The notes under the pieces: generated by a model
Database searches by the model: none
What the model saw: only the letters and a program-made list of their open reading frames with translations
What the model was told of the DNA's origin: nothing
Shown: piece after piece, positions 1 to 8,669 of the stretch
Layout of the letters: every line of letters begins with the position of its first letter
Position numbering within the stretch: position 1 is the stretch's first letter
NCBI RefSeq assembly: GCF_020404845.1
Contig: NZ_JAIOJZ010000061.1
Location: 1 to 39,724 of the forward strand
DNA from: Streptomyces hyderabadensis
GTDB taxonomy: Bacteria > Actinomycetota > Actinomycetes > Streptomycetales > Streptomycetaceae
Length of the DNA: 39,724 bases
Direction of reading: 5' to 3'
Position numbers and translations under genes: made by a program

Positions 1-3000
1 TGAGGCGAGTGCGCGGGCGTTGGGGTGGTCGAAGACCAGGGTGGCCGGGAGTCGCAGACCCGTCTCGGTGCTGAGCCGGTTGCGGAACTCGACGGCGGTC
101 AGGGAGTCGAAGCCCAGCTCCGAGAAGGCCCGGTCGGGCTCCACCGCGTCCGCCGATCCGTGTCCGAGGACGAACGCCGCCTGGGACCGGACCAGCGACA
201 AAGCGTCCTTCGTGCCCGGCGTGGTCCGACCGGTCGTGGCCGCCCGGCTCCGTGCCCTGGCCGGCGGGCTCCAGCGGGCGACGACGAGGAGCTGCTCGTC
301 CGTGCGCAGGGCCGCGTCGAAGGAGGCCAGGCCCAGTTCGGCGGAGAGCGGACGCAGGCCCTGACGTTCGAGGCGGAGTCCGTCGGCTGCCGCCAGCCCC
401 TCCCCCATTCCGCCCTCGACCTCCCACGGCCCCCACGCCAGGGAGTGCGCGGGCAGGCCGAGGGAACGACGGTGTGCGGCCAGGGCGTCGAGACAGGCGT
501 TGGCGGCGGCGTAGTTGGCCTGGCCCGGTGTGCCGAGGACACCGGCGACGGAGGAGAACAGGACGAAGAAGCGCAGGTCGCGGTCTGCGGTCAGCTCGTG
601 CAGATGGCGGGCCGACTCGGCCTTGGTCCGTACGACCGTGTCGATGCGGTCGGGAGTGAGTGACGCGAAGACCCCGTCGTCCAGGATGCCGGCCGCATGG
701 ACGACACCGGCGACGGGACGGTCGGCCAGCAGGCGTTCCAGGGCGCCGCGGTCGGACACGTCGCAAGCGGCGGTCTCGACGTGGGCACCGAGTCGTGTCA
801 GCTCCTCCGTCAGGGCCGGTGCCTCACCGGTCCGGCTGACCAGCAGCAGGTCGCGTACGCCGTGGCGGGTAACGAGATGCCGCGACACGAGCGCGCCCAG
901 TGCCCCCGTGCCGCCGGTGACGACGACGGTGCCGTCGATCTCCTCGTTCCCGGCGACTTCGGCGGCGTCGGCAGCATCAGCGGCTCCGGTCGTACCCGGT
1001 GTCGCCAGCCGGACCATCCGGCGGGTGTGGGCCACGCCATCCCGCACGACGACCTGCGGTTCACCGAGACCGGCCGCCGGGACGGGATCCGCCGGGCCGT
1101 CGAGGTCGACGAGCACGATGCGGTCGGGGTGTTCGGCCTGGGCCGAGCGCAGCATGCCCCAGATGGCCGCTCCGGTGAGGTCGGGCGCGGTCTCGCCGGG
1201 CAGCGCCACCGCGTTCCGGGTGACCACGACGAGGGTGGTGCCGACCGGTGCCGTGGAGAGGTGCTCCCGGACGGCGGCCTGCGTGGCGTGCAGCGCGGGC
1301 AACAGGTCGCCCCCGGGGGCCTCCCACACGACGCGTTCCCCGTCGTCGGAAGGGCGGGGGGCGGCCTCGGCCAGCGGCGACCAGACGGGGCGGAAGAGCG
1401 TGTCGTGTGCTGCTCCCGCGGTGGTGATCTGGTCCTCGGACACCGGCCGTCCCACCAGGGAACGCACCGACAGGACAGGGCGCCCCTCCGGGTCTGCGGC
1501 CTCGACGGCGACCGCGTCGCCGGTGCGGGTCAGGCGGACGCGGAGTGTGGTCGCGCCTTCGGCGTGCAGTACGACGCCGTTCCACACGAACGGCAGGACG
1601 GTGTCCGCGTCGTCCAGGAGGCCGAGGTGGAGCGTGGAGTCGAGCAGCGCCGGGTGGATCGGGAACCCCGTCGCGTCCTCGGTCAGTGCCACCTCGGCAA
1701 GGAGATCGTCACCGTGGCGCCAGGCGGCAAGCAGCCCTTGGAAGGCGGGGCCGTAGCCGTAGTCCCGGGCGGCCAGACCTTCATAGAAGTCCTCGACGGG
1801 GAGGGGCTCGGCATCGGAGGGCGGCCACGGTCCGAGCGGTGCCGCCACGACGCTCCCGGTGGTGAGTGTCCCCTGTGCCAGGAGCGTCCAGGAGCGGTCG
1901 GCGGCGGGCCGCGAGTGGAAGGCGACCGAGAAGCGGCCGGACTCGTCCTCCGGTACGACGGTGAGCTGGAGTTGGACGGTGTCCGTGGCTGGGAGGACGA
2001 GCGGCGCCCGCAGTGTCAGTTCCTCAAGGACGTTGCAGCCGACGAGCCCGGCCGCGTACAGCGCCAGGTCGACGAATCCCGAGCCGGGGAAGAGGTTGAC
2101 GCCGCGTACCCGGTGATCGGCCAGCCACGGGTGGGTGGCCGCGGACAGGTTGCCGGTGAGCAGCAGTCCGCCCGAGTCGGCCATCGGCACCGCCGCGTCG
2201 AGGAAGGGGTGCTCCGCGCGGTCGAGCCCGAGGGTGGTGGTGCCCGCCTCTCCGGTCTGCCAGTAGCGGCGGCGCTGGAAGGCGTAGGTGGGCAGGTCCA
2301 CCCGCCGCGCCCCGGTACCCGCGTAGAACGCCTCCCAGTCCACCACCACACCCCGCGCGAACATGCGGCCCAACGCCAGCACACACTCCCGCACCTCACC
2401 CCGCTCACGCCGCGACGCCGCCACCGCCGCAAAAACCTCACCCGTCAACGGCGCCAACACCGCATCCGGCCCCAACTCCACCGCCGACACCACACCCCGA
2501 CGGCCCAACTCCACCACCGCGTCGGCGAAACGCACCGTGGCACGGACCTGGCCCACCCAGTACGCCGGATCAGTCACATCCGCATCGGGCGCGACGGTGG
2601 AAACGATCGAGAACCGCGGCTGTTCGTAAGTGAGTTCGCGAGCAATCGTCTCGAAGTCGGCCAGCATCGGCTCCATCAACGCGGAGTGGAAGGCGTGCGA
2701 GACCCGCAGACGGCGGGTACGGCGGTCGGCGAAGTGCTCCGCCACCGCAAGAACGGCCTTCTCCTCGCCGGACAGCACCACCGAACCGGGCGCGTTGACC
2801 GCCGCCAACGACACCCCACCATTCAGGTGCGGCGCGACCTCGTCCTCGGTGGCCTCCACCGCGACCATCGCACCACCTTCGGGCAATGCGTCCATCAACC
2901 GGCCCCGCGCCGCCACCAGACGCGCCGCGTCTTCGAGCGACCAGACCCCGGCGACGTAGGCCGCCGTCAGCTCACCGATCGAATGGCCCACCAGCACATC

Positions 3001-4977
3001 CGGGGAGACCCCCCACGACTCCCACAGGCGGAACAGGGCGCTCTCGAACGCGAACAACGCAGCCTGGGTGAACACCGTCCGCTCCAGCAACGCGGCGTCC
3101 TCACCCCACACCACCTCCCGCAACGGACGCTCCAGATACCGGTCCAGCTCCGACACCGCCGCGTCGAACGCCTCCGCGAACACCGGGAACGCCTCACACA
3201 ACTCCCGGCCCATCCCCAGCCGCTGCGCCCCCTGACCCGAGAACAGGAACGCCGTCGGTTCGTCGAGTCGGGCCGTTTCTCGGACCACCCCGGGGTGCGT
3301 CTCGTCGAGGGACAAGGCGCGCAGGCCCTCCAGGAGGTCGGTGGGGTCGTTGCCGACGACGACGGCTCGGTGGGTGAGCTGCGTTCTGGTCGTACTGGTG
3401 GAGAAGCCGACGTCCAAGGGGTCGGGGCCTGCCTGATCCGACTGCTCCGACTGCTCCGACTGCTCCGCCAGGAACGTGGCGAGTCGGGCGGCCTGGGCGC
3501 GCAGGCCGTCCGCGGTTCTGGCCGAGACGAGCCAGGCGACCTCCCGTGCCACGCCCGGCGTCCGGCCGTGCTCCCCGGCCGCGTCGACCGGCTCGCCTTC
3601 CTCCGTCGCCTCCGTCGCCTCCCTCGCCGTCGCCTCCTCCAGGATGACGTGGGCGTTCGTGCCGCTCAGTCCGAACGAGGACACGCCCGCACGCCGCGGA
3701 CGGTCCCCGGCCGCCCACTCCCGCGCCTCGGTCAGCAGGCGCACCTCGCCCGCCGACCAGTCCACCTGCGGCGACGGCTCGTCGGCGTGCAGCGTCCGGG
3801 GCAGGACACCGTGCCGCATGGCCATCACCATCTTGATGACCCCGCCCACACCGGCGGCGGCCTGGGCGTGCCCGATGTTCGACTTGACCGAACCCAGCCA
3901 CAGCGGGCGGCCGGCGGGACGGTCCCGGCCATAGGTCGCCAGCAGGGCCTGGGCCTCGATCGGATCGCCCAGCGTGGTGCCGGTGCCGTGCGCCTCCACC
4001 ACGTCCACGTCCGCCGGGGACAGGCCCGCGGAGTCCAGCGCCTGCCGGATCACCCGCCGTTGTGCGGGGCCGTTCGGGGCGGTCAGGCCGCTGGAGGCGC
4101 CGTCCTGGTTCACCGCCGAGCCCCGCACGACCGCCAGTACCTCGTGGCCGTGGCGTCGGGCGTCCGCGAGCCGCTCCAGCATGACCAGGCCGACGCCCTC
4201 CGCGCAGCCGACGCCGTCGGCGGAGGCGGCGAAGGCCTTGCAGCGGCCGTCCGGGGCCAGGCCGCGCTGCAGGCTGAAGTAGAGGAACATGTCGGGGGTC
4301 GTCATCACCGTGACGCCGCCGGCGAGCGCGAGGTCGCACTCGCCCGAGCGCAGCGCCTGCATCGCCCAGTGCATGGCCACCAGCGACGACGAGCACGCCG
4401 TGTCCACCGAGACCGCCGGGCCCTCCAGCCCCAGCGTGAACGCCACCCGGCCCGTCACCAGGCTGCCGTCGCTCGTTCCGGCGCCGTAGTCGTGGTACAT
4501 CACGCCGGCGAACACTCCGGTGCGGCTGCCCCGCAGCGAGGTCGGGTCGATCCCGGCCCGCTCCACCGCCTCCCAGGCCGTCTCCAGCAGCAGGCGCTGC
4601 TGCGGGTCCGTGCCGAGGGCGTCCCGGGGGCTCATGCCGAAGAAGTCGGCGTCGAAGTCCGCGGCGTCGTACAGGAAGCCGCCCTCGCGGGCGACGGAGC
4701 GGCCGGGGCGGCCCGGCTCGGGGTCGTACAGGCTGGCCAGGTCCCAGCCGCGGTCGGCGGGGAACGGGGTCACGCAGTCGCGGCCCTCGGCGACCACGCG
4801 CCAGAGGTCCTCCGGGGAGGCGACGCCGCCGGGGAACCGGCAGGCCATGCTCACGATCGCGATCGGGTCGTCGTCGGGAGCGGCTTCGGCGAGTTCCTTG
4901 TTCTGACGTCGCAGCCGCTCGTTGTCGAGCATCGACGCGCGCAGCGCCTCGACGACCTGCTCGACGGATGCATTCAT
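1..4977 (-). CDS. Modular type I PKS, one module KS-AT(malonyl)-DH-KR-ACP, C-terminus beyond window (partial)
   Basis: An extension module of the polyketide assembly line, 1659 codons visible. The start ATG at 4977 follows a GGGAGG ribosome site (4986-4991). The first ~30 residues (MNASVEQVVEALRASMLDNE...) form a charged coiled coil typical of an N-terminal docking domain, so it takes its chain from another PKS protein. Domains: KS with active Cys195 (DTACSSS); AT with Ser666 in GHSIGE and HAFH at 761-764, the malonyl-CoA signature; DH with His955 in the HxxxGxxxxP pattern and Asp1113 in HPALLD; KR with a glycine-rich NADPH motif, LDD (bases 676-684, B-type) and Tyr1489; ACP with Ser1625 in GFDSL. 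No ER is seen, so the module should leave a double bond. The frame is open at base 1 just after the ACP, so more modules or a docking tail lie outside. It is transcribed divergently from the methoxymalonate genes. Confidence 0.96.
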   Translation of the reverse strand, partial: MNASVEQVVEALRASMLDNERLRRQNKELAEAAPDDDPIAIVSMACRFPGGVASPEDLWRVVAEGRDCVTPFPADRGWDLASLYDPEPGRPGRSVAREGGFLYDAADFDADFFGMSPRDALGTDPQQRLLLETAWEAVERAGIDPTSLRGSRTGVFAGVMYHDYGAGTSDGSLVTGRVAFTLGLEGPAVSVDTACSSSLVAMHWAMQALRSGECDLALAGGVTVMTTPDMFLYFSLQRGLAPDGRCKAFAASADGVGCAEGVGLVMLERLADARRHGHEVLAVVRGSAVNQDGASSGLTAPNGPAQRRVIRQALDSAGLSPADVDVVEAHGTGTTLGDPIEAQALLATYGRDRPAGRPLWLGSVKSNIGHAQAAAGVGGVIKMVMAMRHGVLPRTLHADEPSPQVDWSAGEVRLLTEAREWAAGDRPRRAGVSSFGLSGTNAHVILEEATAREATEATEEGEPVDAAGEHGRTPGVAREVAWLVSARTADGLRAQAARLATFLAEQSEQSEQSDQAGPDPLDVGFSTSTTRTQLTHRAVVVGNDPTDLLEGLRALSLDETHPGVVRETARLDEPTAFLFSGQGAQRLGMGRELCEAFPVFAEAFDAAVSELDRYLERPLREVVWGEDAALLERTVFTQAALFAFESALFRLWESWGVSPDVLVGHSIGELTAAYVAGVWSLEDAARLVAARGRLMDALPEGGAMVAVEATEDEVAPHLNGGVSLAAVNAPGSVVLSGEEKAVLAVAEHFADRRTRRLRVSHAFHSALMEPMLADFETIARELTYEQPRFSIVSTVAPDADVTDPAYWVGQVRATVRFADAVVELGRRGVVSAVELGPDAVLAPLTGEVFAAVAASRRERGEVRECVLALGRMFARGVVVDWEAFYAGTGARRVDLPTYAFQRRRYWQTGEAGTTTLGLDRAEHPFLDAAVPMADSGGLLLTGNLSAATHPWLADHRVRGVNLFPGSGFVDLALYAAGLVGCNVLEELTLRAPLVLPATDTVQLQLTVVPEDESGRFSVAFHSRPAADRSWTLLAQGTLTTGSVVAAPLGPWPPSDAEPLPVEDFYEGLAARDYGYGPAFQGLLAAWRHGDDLLAEVALTEDATGFPIHPALLDSTLHLGLLDDADTVLPFVWNGVVLHAEGATTLRVRLTRTGDAVAVEAADPEGRPVLSVRSLVGRPVSEDQITTAGAAHDTLFRPVWSPLAEAAPRPSDDGERVVWEAPGGDLLPALHATQAAVREHLSTAPVGTTLVVVTRNAVALPGETAPDLTGAAIWGMLRSAQAEHPDRIVLVDLDGPADPVPAAGLGEPQVVVRDGVAHTRRMVRLATPGTTGAADAADAAEVAGNEEIDGTVVVTGGTGALGALVSRHLVTRHGVRDLLLVSRTGEAPALTEELTRLGAHVETAACDVSDRGALERLLADRPVAGVVHAAGILDDGVFASLTPDRIDTVVRTKAESARHLHELTADRDLRFFVLFSSVAGVLGTPGQANYAAANACLDALAAHRRSLGLPAHSLAWGPWEVEGGMGEGLAAADGLRLERQGLRPLSAELGLASFDAALRTDEQLLVVARWSPPARARSRAATTGRTTPGTKDALSLVRSQAAFVLGHGSADAVEPDRAFSELGFDSLTAVEFRNRLSTETGLRLPATLVFDHPNARALAS
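2437..3256 (-). repeat. AT-domain homology block, copy 1
   Basis: This stretch covers the malonyl-specific AT domain from the FLFSGQG motif to the post-AT linker. It is nearly identical at DNA level to 17515-18334 (module 2 of the 5319-residue PKS). The part covering 2521-3256 also matches 38800-39535 (last PKS). Runs of more than 100 bases are identical between copies 1 and 2 around 2465-2574. On the coding strand it uses more G- and T-ending codons (GTG, GGG, TTG, GGT) than flanking DNA, where C dominates. Recent duplication or gene conversion is the likely cause. Confidence 0.8.
3434..3469 (-). repeat. 9-bp tandem repeat in KS-AT linker
   Basis: Four consecutive 9-bp units (TGATCCGAC, TGCTCCGAC twice, TGCTCCGCC on the + strand) encode a Glu-Gln-Ser repeat in the linker between the KS and AT domains of the left-hand PKS. 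A second, less regular 9-bp-like repeat lies at about 3600-3640 and encodes Ala-Thr-Glu units. Both fall in a flexible interdomain region where length changes by multiples of three are tolerated, so slippage is the simplest origin. Confidence 0.7.
3671..3910 (-). repeat. KS C-terminal homology block, copy 1
   Basis: About 240 bases coding for the C-terminal part of the KS domain (from the SNIGHAQAAAG region to SSFG-SGTNAH) are nearly identical to 18664-18900 in module 2 of the large PKS. It lies upstream in the gene of the AT block but is separated from it by a diverged KS-AT linker, so two separate conserved tracts are shared between these modules. Confidence 0.7.
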
Positions 4978-5248
4978 GTCCCCGGCCTCCCGTCCGCGTT
5001 CCCGGAAAGCGCCAGGTCCTGTCCAAGGATTCGGAATTCGACCGCCACCGGGGGATTTCCGATGGGAAGCTACCCAACGCGCAGCGCGCGCCCCAACCCC
5101 TGAAACGGCCCCCTAACAGGGGTCATCCGGCTAGGGGTCACGCCCCGCGGGCTAGGGGTTGTCCCGCTATTACACCGCGATCTACTTTCCGCATAATCAC
5201 CTGCATTGTATTTACTCATTCCCGGTTAATGGCGTGGAAGGACCCCGT
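4978..5248. promoter_or_regulatory. Divergent promoter region with CCCCT/AGGGG repeats
   Basis: This 271-base gap separates the minus-strand PKS from the plus-strand methoxymalonate operon. It holds a palindrome CCCCT-AAC-AGGGG (5110-5122), further CTAGGGGT copies at 5131-5138 and 5152-5159, and minus-strand AGGGG copies at 5097-5101 and 5110-5114. A 10-mer, GCCCCCTAAC (5108-5117), recurs at 34341-34350, and an 11-mer, CGGCTAGGGGT (5128-5138), recurs on the minus strand at 31414-31424. An AT-richer stretch follows (5160-5230). A possible plus-strand promoter is TTGTCC (5159-5164) with TACTTT (5183-5188), 18 bases apart and directly abutting the last repeat. The repeats look like binding sites of a cluster-specific activator; the regulator itself is not in the window. 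Confidence 0.6.
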
Positions 5249-6115
5249 ATGCCGATGGACGAGCCGCAGCATCGACTGACCGTCGTGGGCGGCGGTGTGA
5301 TGGGATCGAGCATCGCCGCACTGGCCCTGGGCCACGGCGTTCCGGTGACGCTCGTGGACCTGACCGAGGACGTCCTGCGGGTCACCCGGGAGAACGTCGA
5401 CCGGCAGCTGCGCCACGCCCAGCTGCTCGGTGCGCTTCCCGAGGGCTGCGCGCCGGCCGAGCTGGTGACGACGACCTCCCCCGCGGCGGCCGCGGAGGCG
5501 ACCGCCGTCATCGAGGCGGTCGTGGAGTTCTCCGGCACCAAGGCGAAGGTGCTGGCCGAGTTCGCGGCACTGACCGGTCCGGGTGTTCCGCTGATCACCA
5601 ACACCTCGGGCATCCCGGTCGACGAGCTGGCCGAGGCGGTGCCGCACCCGGAGGACCTGGTCGGTACGCACTTCATGAACCCGCCGTTCCTGATCAAGGC
5701 GGTGGAGGTGATCCGCGGTCCGCGCACCGGTGAGCGGACGCTGGCCCGGGTCGGCTCGCTGCTGACGGCGCTGGGCCGTACCGCCATCGAGGTCCGGGAC
5801 GCTCCGGGCTTCGTCACCAGCAGGCTGCTGCACCCGATGATCAACGACGCGGCGCGGGTCGTGGAGGCGGGCACGGCGACGGTGGAGGCGGTGGACGAGC
5901 TGATGCGCAAGTGCCTCGGCCATCCGACCGGCCCCCTCGCGACCGCCGATCTCATCGGCATCGACAACCTGGTGGACTCCCTCAACATCCTCTTCGAACG
6001 CACCCAAGACCCCGGCTGCCGGCCCTGCGAGCTGCTGCTGGAGAAAGTGCGGTCCGGAGATCTGGGCCGCAAGAGCGGCCGCGGTTTCTACGACTACGGA
6101 AAGGCATCGATGTGA
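5249..6115 (+). CDS. 3-hydroxyacyl-CoA dehydrogenase family, methoxymalonyl-ACP pathway (FkbK/Asm13-like)
   Basis: A 288-residue NAD-dependent dehydrogenase. It is predicted to oxidise the C2 hydroxyl of glyceryl-ACP, an early step from a glycolytic intermediate to methoxymalonyl-ACP. The N-terminal Rossmann fold shows GGGVMG (14-19). GTHFMNPP and the C-terminal GFVTSRLLHPMINDA segment are typical of the 3-hydroxybutyryl-CoA dehydrogenase family, which is about this length. The start is taken as ATG 5249 because AAGGA (5238-5242) lies 6 bases upstream; an in-frame TTG at 5159 would extend it through the promoter repeats and is unlikely. It is the first gene of a four-gene plus-strand operon and overlaps the following ACP gene by 4 bases. 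A beta-oxidation enzyme would look similar, but the neighbours argue for the extender pathway. Confidence 0.9.
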   Translation: MPMDEPQHRLTVVGGGVMGSSIAALALGHGVPVTLVDLTEDVLRVTRENVDRQLRHAQLLGALPEGCAPAELVTTTSPAAAAEATAVIEAVVEFSGTKAKVLAEFAALTGPGVPLITNTSGIPVDELAEAVPHPEDLVGTHFMNPPFLIKAVEVIRGPRTGERTLARVGSLLTALGRTAIEVRDAPGFVTSRLLHPMINDAARVVEAGTATVEAVDELMRKCLGHPTGPLATADLIGIDNLVDSLNILFERTQDPGCRPCELLLEKVRSGDLGRKSGRGFYDYGKASM

Positions 6116-6387
6116 CCGAGCAGACCACCGCGGAGACGGGTGTTCCGACTCCGGCGGAGATCGAGTCCCATCTCCTGGAATTCCTGGAGGCCCGCACCAA
6201 GTCGGCGGTCTCTCCCGATCTGGACCTGTTCGCCAGCGGATTGGTGTCCTCCATGTTCGCGATGGAGCTCGTCGTGCTGCTGGAGCAGCGCTACGGCGTC
6301 GCGGTGGTGGGCGGCGACCTGAAGCTGGACAACTTCCGGACCGTGCAGCGCATCACCGAGCTGGTGCTGCGGCTCCGCGATGCCTGA
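6112..6387 (+). CDS. Free acyl carrier protein for methoxymalonyl extender (FkbJ/Asm14-like)
   Basis: A 91-residue discrete ACP that should carry the glyceryl, hydroxymalonyl and methoxymalonyl intermediates as thioesters. The phosphopantetheine site is Ser47 in SGLVSSMFAMEL. This differs from the DSL of PKS ACPs but fits the LVxSMFAM signature of methoxymalonyl-pathway carriers. The GTG start at 6112 overlaps the upstream stop (ATGTGA), which implies translational coupling, and the 3' end overlaps the acyl-CoA dehydrogenase gene by 8 bases. Small acidic proteins of this size are standard for the family. Confidence 0.92.
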   Translation: MTEQTTAETGVPTPAEIESHLLEFLEARTKSAVSPDLDLFASGLVSSMFAMELVVLLEQRYGVAVVGGDLKLDNFRTVQRITELVLRLRDA

Positions 6388-7492
6388 GCCGCTCGTCGCG
6401 GCCCGGCCCCTCGTGCGGGGGCTGGTCGGTGACAAGGCCGGTGCCTGGGACCTTGCGGGTGAGCTGCCGGCGGATCTGCTGACCGACCTCGGTGCGCGCG
6501 GGCTGCTGTGCGCCCAGGTCGGCACCGAATACGGCGGGCTCGGTGCGAGCAGTCTCGCGAACGGTGAGTTCACCGCGTTCGTGGGGGGCCTGTGCAGCTC
6601 GCTGCGGAGCGTGATGACCTCCCAGGGCATGGCGGCCTGGACCATCCAGCGGCTGGGCGACGCCGGTCAGCGGGCGGAGCACCTGCGGCATCTGGTGAGC
6701 GGCGGTCTGGCGGCCGTGGCGTTCAGCGAACCGGACGCCGGCAGCGATCTGTCCGCCATGGCGGCCACCATCACCCCGGACGGCGACGACGTCGTGGTGA
6801 CGGGGCGCAAGGTGTGGACGACGGCGGCGGCCTACGCCGACCGGATCGTGGTCTTCGGGCGCTACGGGGACGGCGCGGCCGCCGTCGTGGTCCCCGTCTC
6901 CCGGCCCGGGGTGCGCGTGACCCGGGTGGCGGATCCGCTGGGCTGCCGGGCCGCGGGGCACGCGAACGTGGAGCTGACGGACGTACGGGTGCCGGCCGGT
7001 CAGGTGCTGGGCGGTACCGGGCAGTCGCTGCCGCTGCTGGTCACCGCGGCCCTCGCGTACGGGCGGATGTCGGTGGCCTGGGGGTGCGTCGGCATCCTGC
7101 GGTCCTGCGTGGAGGCGGTCGGCGCACACGCCCGGGAGCGGCGGCAGTTCGGCACCGCGCTGATCGAGCACCAGTTGGTCGCCCGGCACATGGCCGAGCT
7201 GTACGCCGACGAGCGGTCCGCGACGCTGGCCTGCGCGCATGCTTCCCGCTGCTGGGACGAGGGCTCGCCGGACATGGTGGCGGCCACCGTGCTGGCCAAG
7301 TACACCGGTTCCCGGCACGCGGCCCGGGGGGCCGCGACCGCGGTGCAGGTGCTGGCCTCGGCCGGGGCCCGGGACGGGCACGCCGTGGCGCGCGCCTACC
7401 GGGACGCCAAGCTCATGGAGATCATCGAGGGCAGCAGCGAGATCTGCCAGCTGATGCTCTCCCGGCACGCACTCGCCGCAGACTATTCCTAG
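6380..7492 (+). CDS. Acyl-CoA dehydrogenase family, methoxymalonyl-ACP pathway (FkbI/Asm15-like)
   Basis: A 370-residue FAD-dependent acyl-CoA dehydrogenase homologue. In methoxymalonyl-ACP biosynthesis this family helps oxidise the ACP-bound C3 unit to the malonyl level. Visible motifs are SEPDAGSD (116-123), the RRQFGTALIEHQ helix and, near the C-terminus, the IIEGSSEI segment that carries the catalytic-base Glu position of the family. Its ATG lies inside the end of the ACP gene (8-base overlap). The stop at 7490-7492 overlaps the AGGAG ribosome site of the fkbH-like gene. The tight coupling with the ACP and FkbH genes supports the extender role over fatty-acid catabolism. Confidence 0.92.
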   Translation: MPEPLVAARPLVRGLVGDKAGAWDLAGELPADLLTDLGARGLLCAQVGTEYGGLGASSLANGEFTAFVGGLCSSLRSVMTSQGMAAWTIQRLGDAGQRAEHLRHLVSGGLAAVAFSEPDAGSDLSAMAATITPDGDDVVVTGRKVWTTAAAYADRIVVFGRYGDGAAAVVVPVSRPGVRVTRVADPLGCRAAGHANVELTDVRVPAGQVLGGTGQSLPLLVTAALAYGRMSVAWGCVGILRSCVEAVGAHARERRQFGTALIEHQLVARHMAELYADERSATLACAHASRCWDEGSPDMVAATVLAKYTGSRHAARGAATAVQVLASAGARDGHAVARAYRDAKLMEIIEGSSEICQLMLSRHALAADYS

Positions 7493-7500
7493 GAGTTCTC

Positions 7501-8592
7501 GTGTCCACGAACACGACCCTCGTGAAGTGCCTCGTGTGGGACCTGGACAACACGCTCTGGTCCGGCACGATCCTGGAGGGCGACGACGTCCGGGTGGCCG
7601 ACGCGGTGCGCGACGTCGTCACCGGCCTCGACGCGCGGGGCATCATGCAGTCCGTGTCCAGCAAGAACGATCCCGACCTGGCCCTGGCCCGGCTGACGGA
7701 GCTGGGGCTCGCCGAGTACTTCGTGCTGCCGCAGATCGGCTGGGGCCGCAAGTCCGACGCGGTGCGGCGGGTGGCGGACCGGCTGCGGTTCGCGCTCGGC
7801 ACCATGGCCTTCGTCGACGACCAGCCGGCCGAGCGGGCCGAGGTCGTCCACCATCTGCCCGAGGTCCGCTGCTACGCCGCCGAGGACGTGCTGTCGCTGC
7901 TGGACCGGCCGGAGTTCTCGCCCGGGACGGTGACCGTCGACTCCGCGCGCCGCCGCCAGATGTACCAGGCGTCCTTCCGCCGCGAGGCGGAGCAGAGTTC
8001 CTTCCAGGGGCCGGACGAGGAGTTCCTGCGCTCGCTGGACCTGGTGATGGAGATCCGCAGGGCCACCGGCGAGGAGCTGACGCGGGTGGAGGAACTGACG
8101 CTGCGCACCAGCCAGATGAACGCCACGGGCATCCACTACGGCGACGCCGAGCTGCGTGGCCTGCTGTCCGATCCGGCGCACGAGGTGCTGACCGTGACAC
8201 TGACGGACCGTTTCGGACCGCACGGTGCGATCGGCGTGCTGCTGGTGGAACGTCATGCCTCGGTGTGGCATCTGAAGCTGCTGGCCACTTCCTGCCGGGT
8301 GGTGTCCTTCGGGGCCGGTGCGGCCATCATCAACTGGCTGGTGGGCGAGGCCGCGCGGGCGGGGGTGCACCTGCTCGCCGACTTCCGACGCACCGAGCGG
8401 AACCGGATGATGGAGGTCGCCTACCGTTTCTCCGGTTTCGACGACTCCGCGTGCGGCTGCCGTGCCGGGCTGGCGGAGCCGCCGCAGCCGGAGATCGAGC
8501 GGCTCCATCTGGTGCCCGCACCGCAGCCGGCGCCCGCCACGCTCACGCTCCGCGCCCCGGAGCTGGCGGCGGCCGCCGGTGCCGCCGGGTAG
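7501..8592 (+). CDS. fkbH: FkbH-like glyceryl transferase/phosphatase
   Basis: A 363-residue FkbH-family protein. This family takes 1,3-bisphosphoglycerate, removes phosphate and loads the glyceryl group on the pathway ACP, the committed step to methoxymalonyl-ACP. The N-terminal HAD-type domain has WDLDNTLW, with the nucleophile Asp14 and Asp16 in DxDNT. SSKNDP and FVDDQPAER follow, and the C-terminal half resembles the GNAT-like acyltransferase portion (around TDRFGPHGAIGV). Length is normal for the family. The GTG start at 7501 has AGGAG at 7491-7495. It is the last gene of the plus-strand operon and ends at a strong hairpin facing the convergent O-methyltransferase. The C-terminal ~30 residues are Ala/Pro-rich and probably disordered. 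Confidence 0.95.
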   Translation: MSTNTTLVKCLVWDLDNTLWSGTILEGDDVRVADAVRDVVTGLDARGIMQSVSSKNDPDLALARLTELGLAEYFVLPQIGWGRKSDAVRRVADRLRFALGTMAFVDDQPAERAEVVHHLPEVRCYAAEDVLSLLDRPEFSPGTVTVDSARRRQMYQASFRREAEQSSFQGPDEEFLRSLDLVMEIRRATGEELTRVEELTLRTSQMNATGIHYGDAELRGLLSDPAHEVLTVTLTDRFGPHGAIGVLLVERHASVWHLKLLATSCRVVSFGAGAAIINWLVGEAARAGVHLLADFRRTERNRMMEVAYRFSGFDDSACGCRAGLAEPPQPEIERLHLVPAPQPAPATLTLRAPELAAAAGAAG

Positions 8593-8604
8593 GACGCGGC
8601 GGCG

Positions 8605-8663
8605 ACGGCAACGGCGTCGGCCTCAGGATCCTCGCGGTCCTGAGGCCGACGCCGTTGTGCCGT
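8605..8663. terminator. Bidirectional hairpin between convergent genes
   Basis: A perfect 19-bp inverted repeat (8610-8628 with 8638-8656) has a short loop and extends at its base by five more pairs (8605-8609 with 8659-8663) across a two-base bulge. It lies between the stop of the fkbH-like gene (+) and the stop of the O-methyltransferase gene (-). There is no clear U-tract, as is common in high-GC actinomycetes. It should stop transcription from both operons. Confidence 0.85.
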
Positions 8664-8669
8664 CGGTCT

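Noticed and set aside
2437..3256. The repeated AT blocks as insertion sequences or another mobile element
   Set aside because: They are in-frame coding parts of AT domains with no transposase, terminal inverted repeats or target duplications.
3194..5077. A 627-codon minus-strand frame overlapping the left PKS, starting upstream of its ATG
   Set aside because: The translation is Arg/Gly-rich with no KS motifs; the frame starting at 4977 has the docking coil and all KS active-site motifs.
5159..5248. N-terminal extension of the 3-hydroxyacyl-CoA dehydrogenase from a TTG at 5159
   Set aside because: It would start at the edge of the regulatory repeats, lacks a ribosome site and adds residues that do not belong to the Rossmann fold; ATG 5249 has AAGGA at good spacing.
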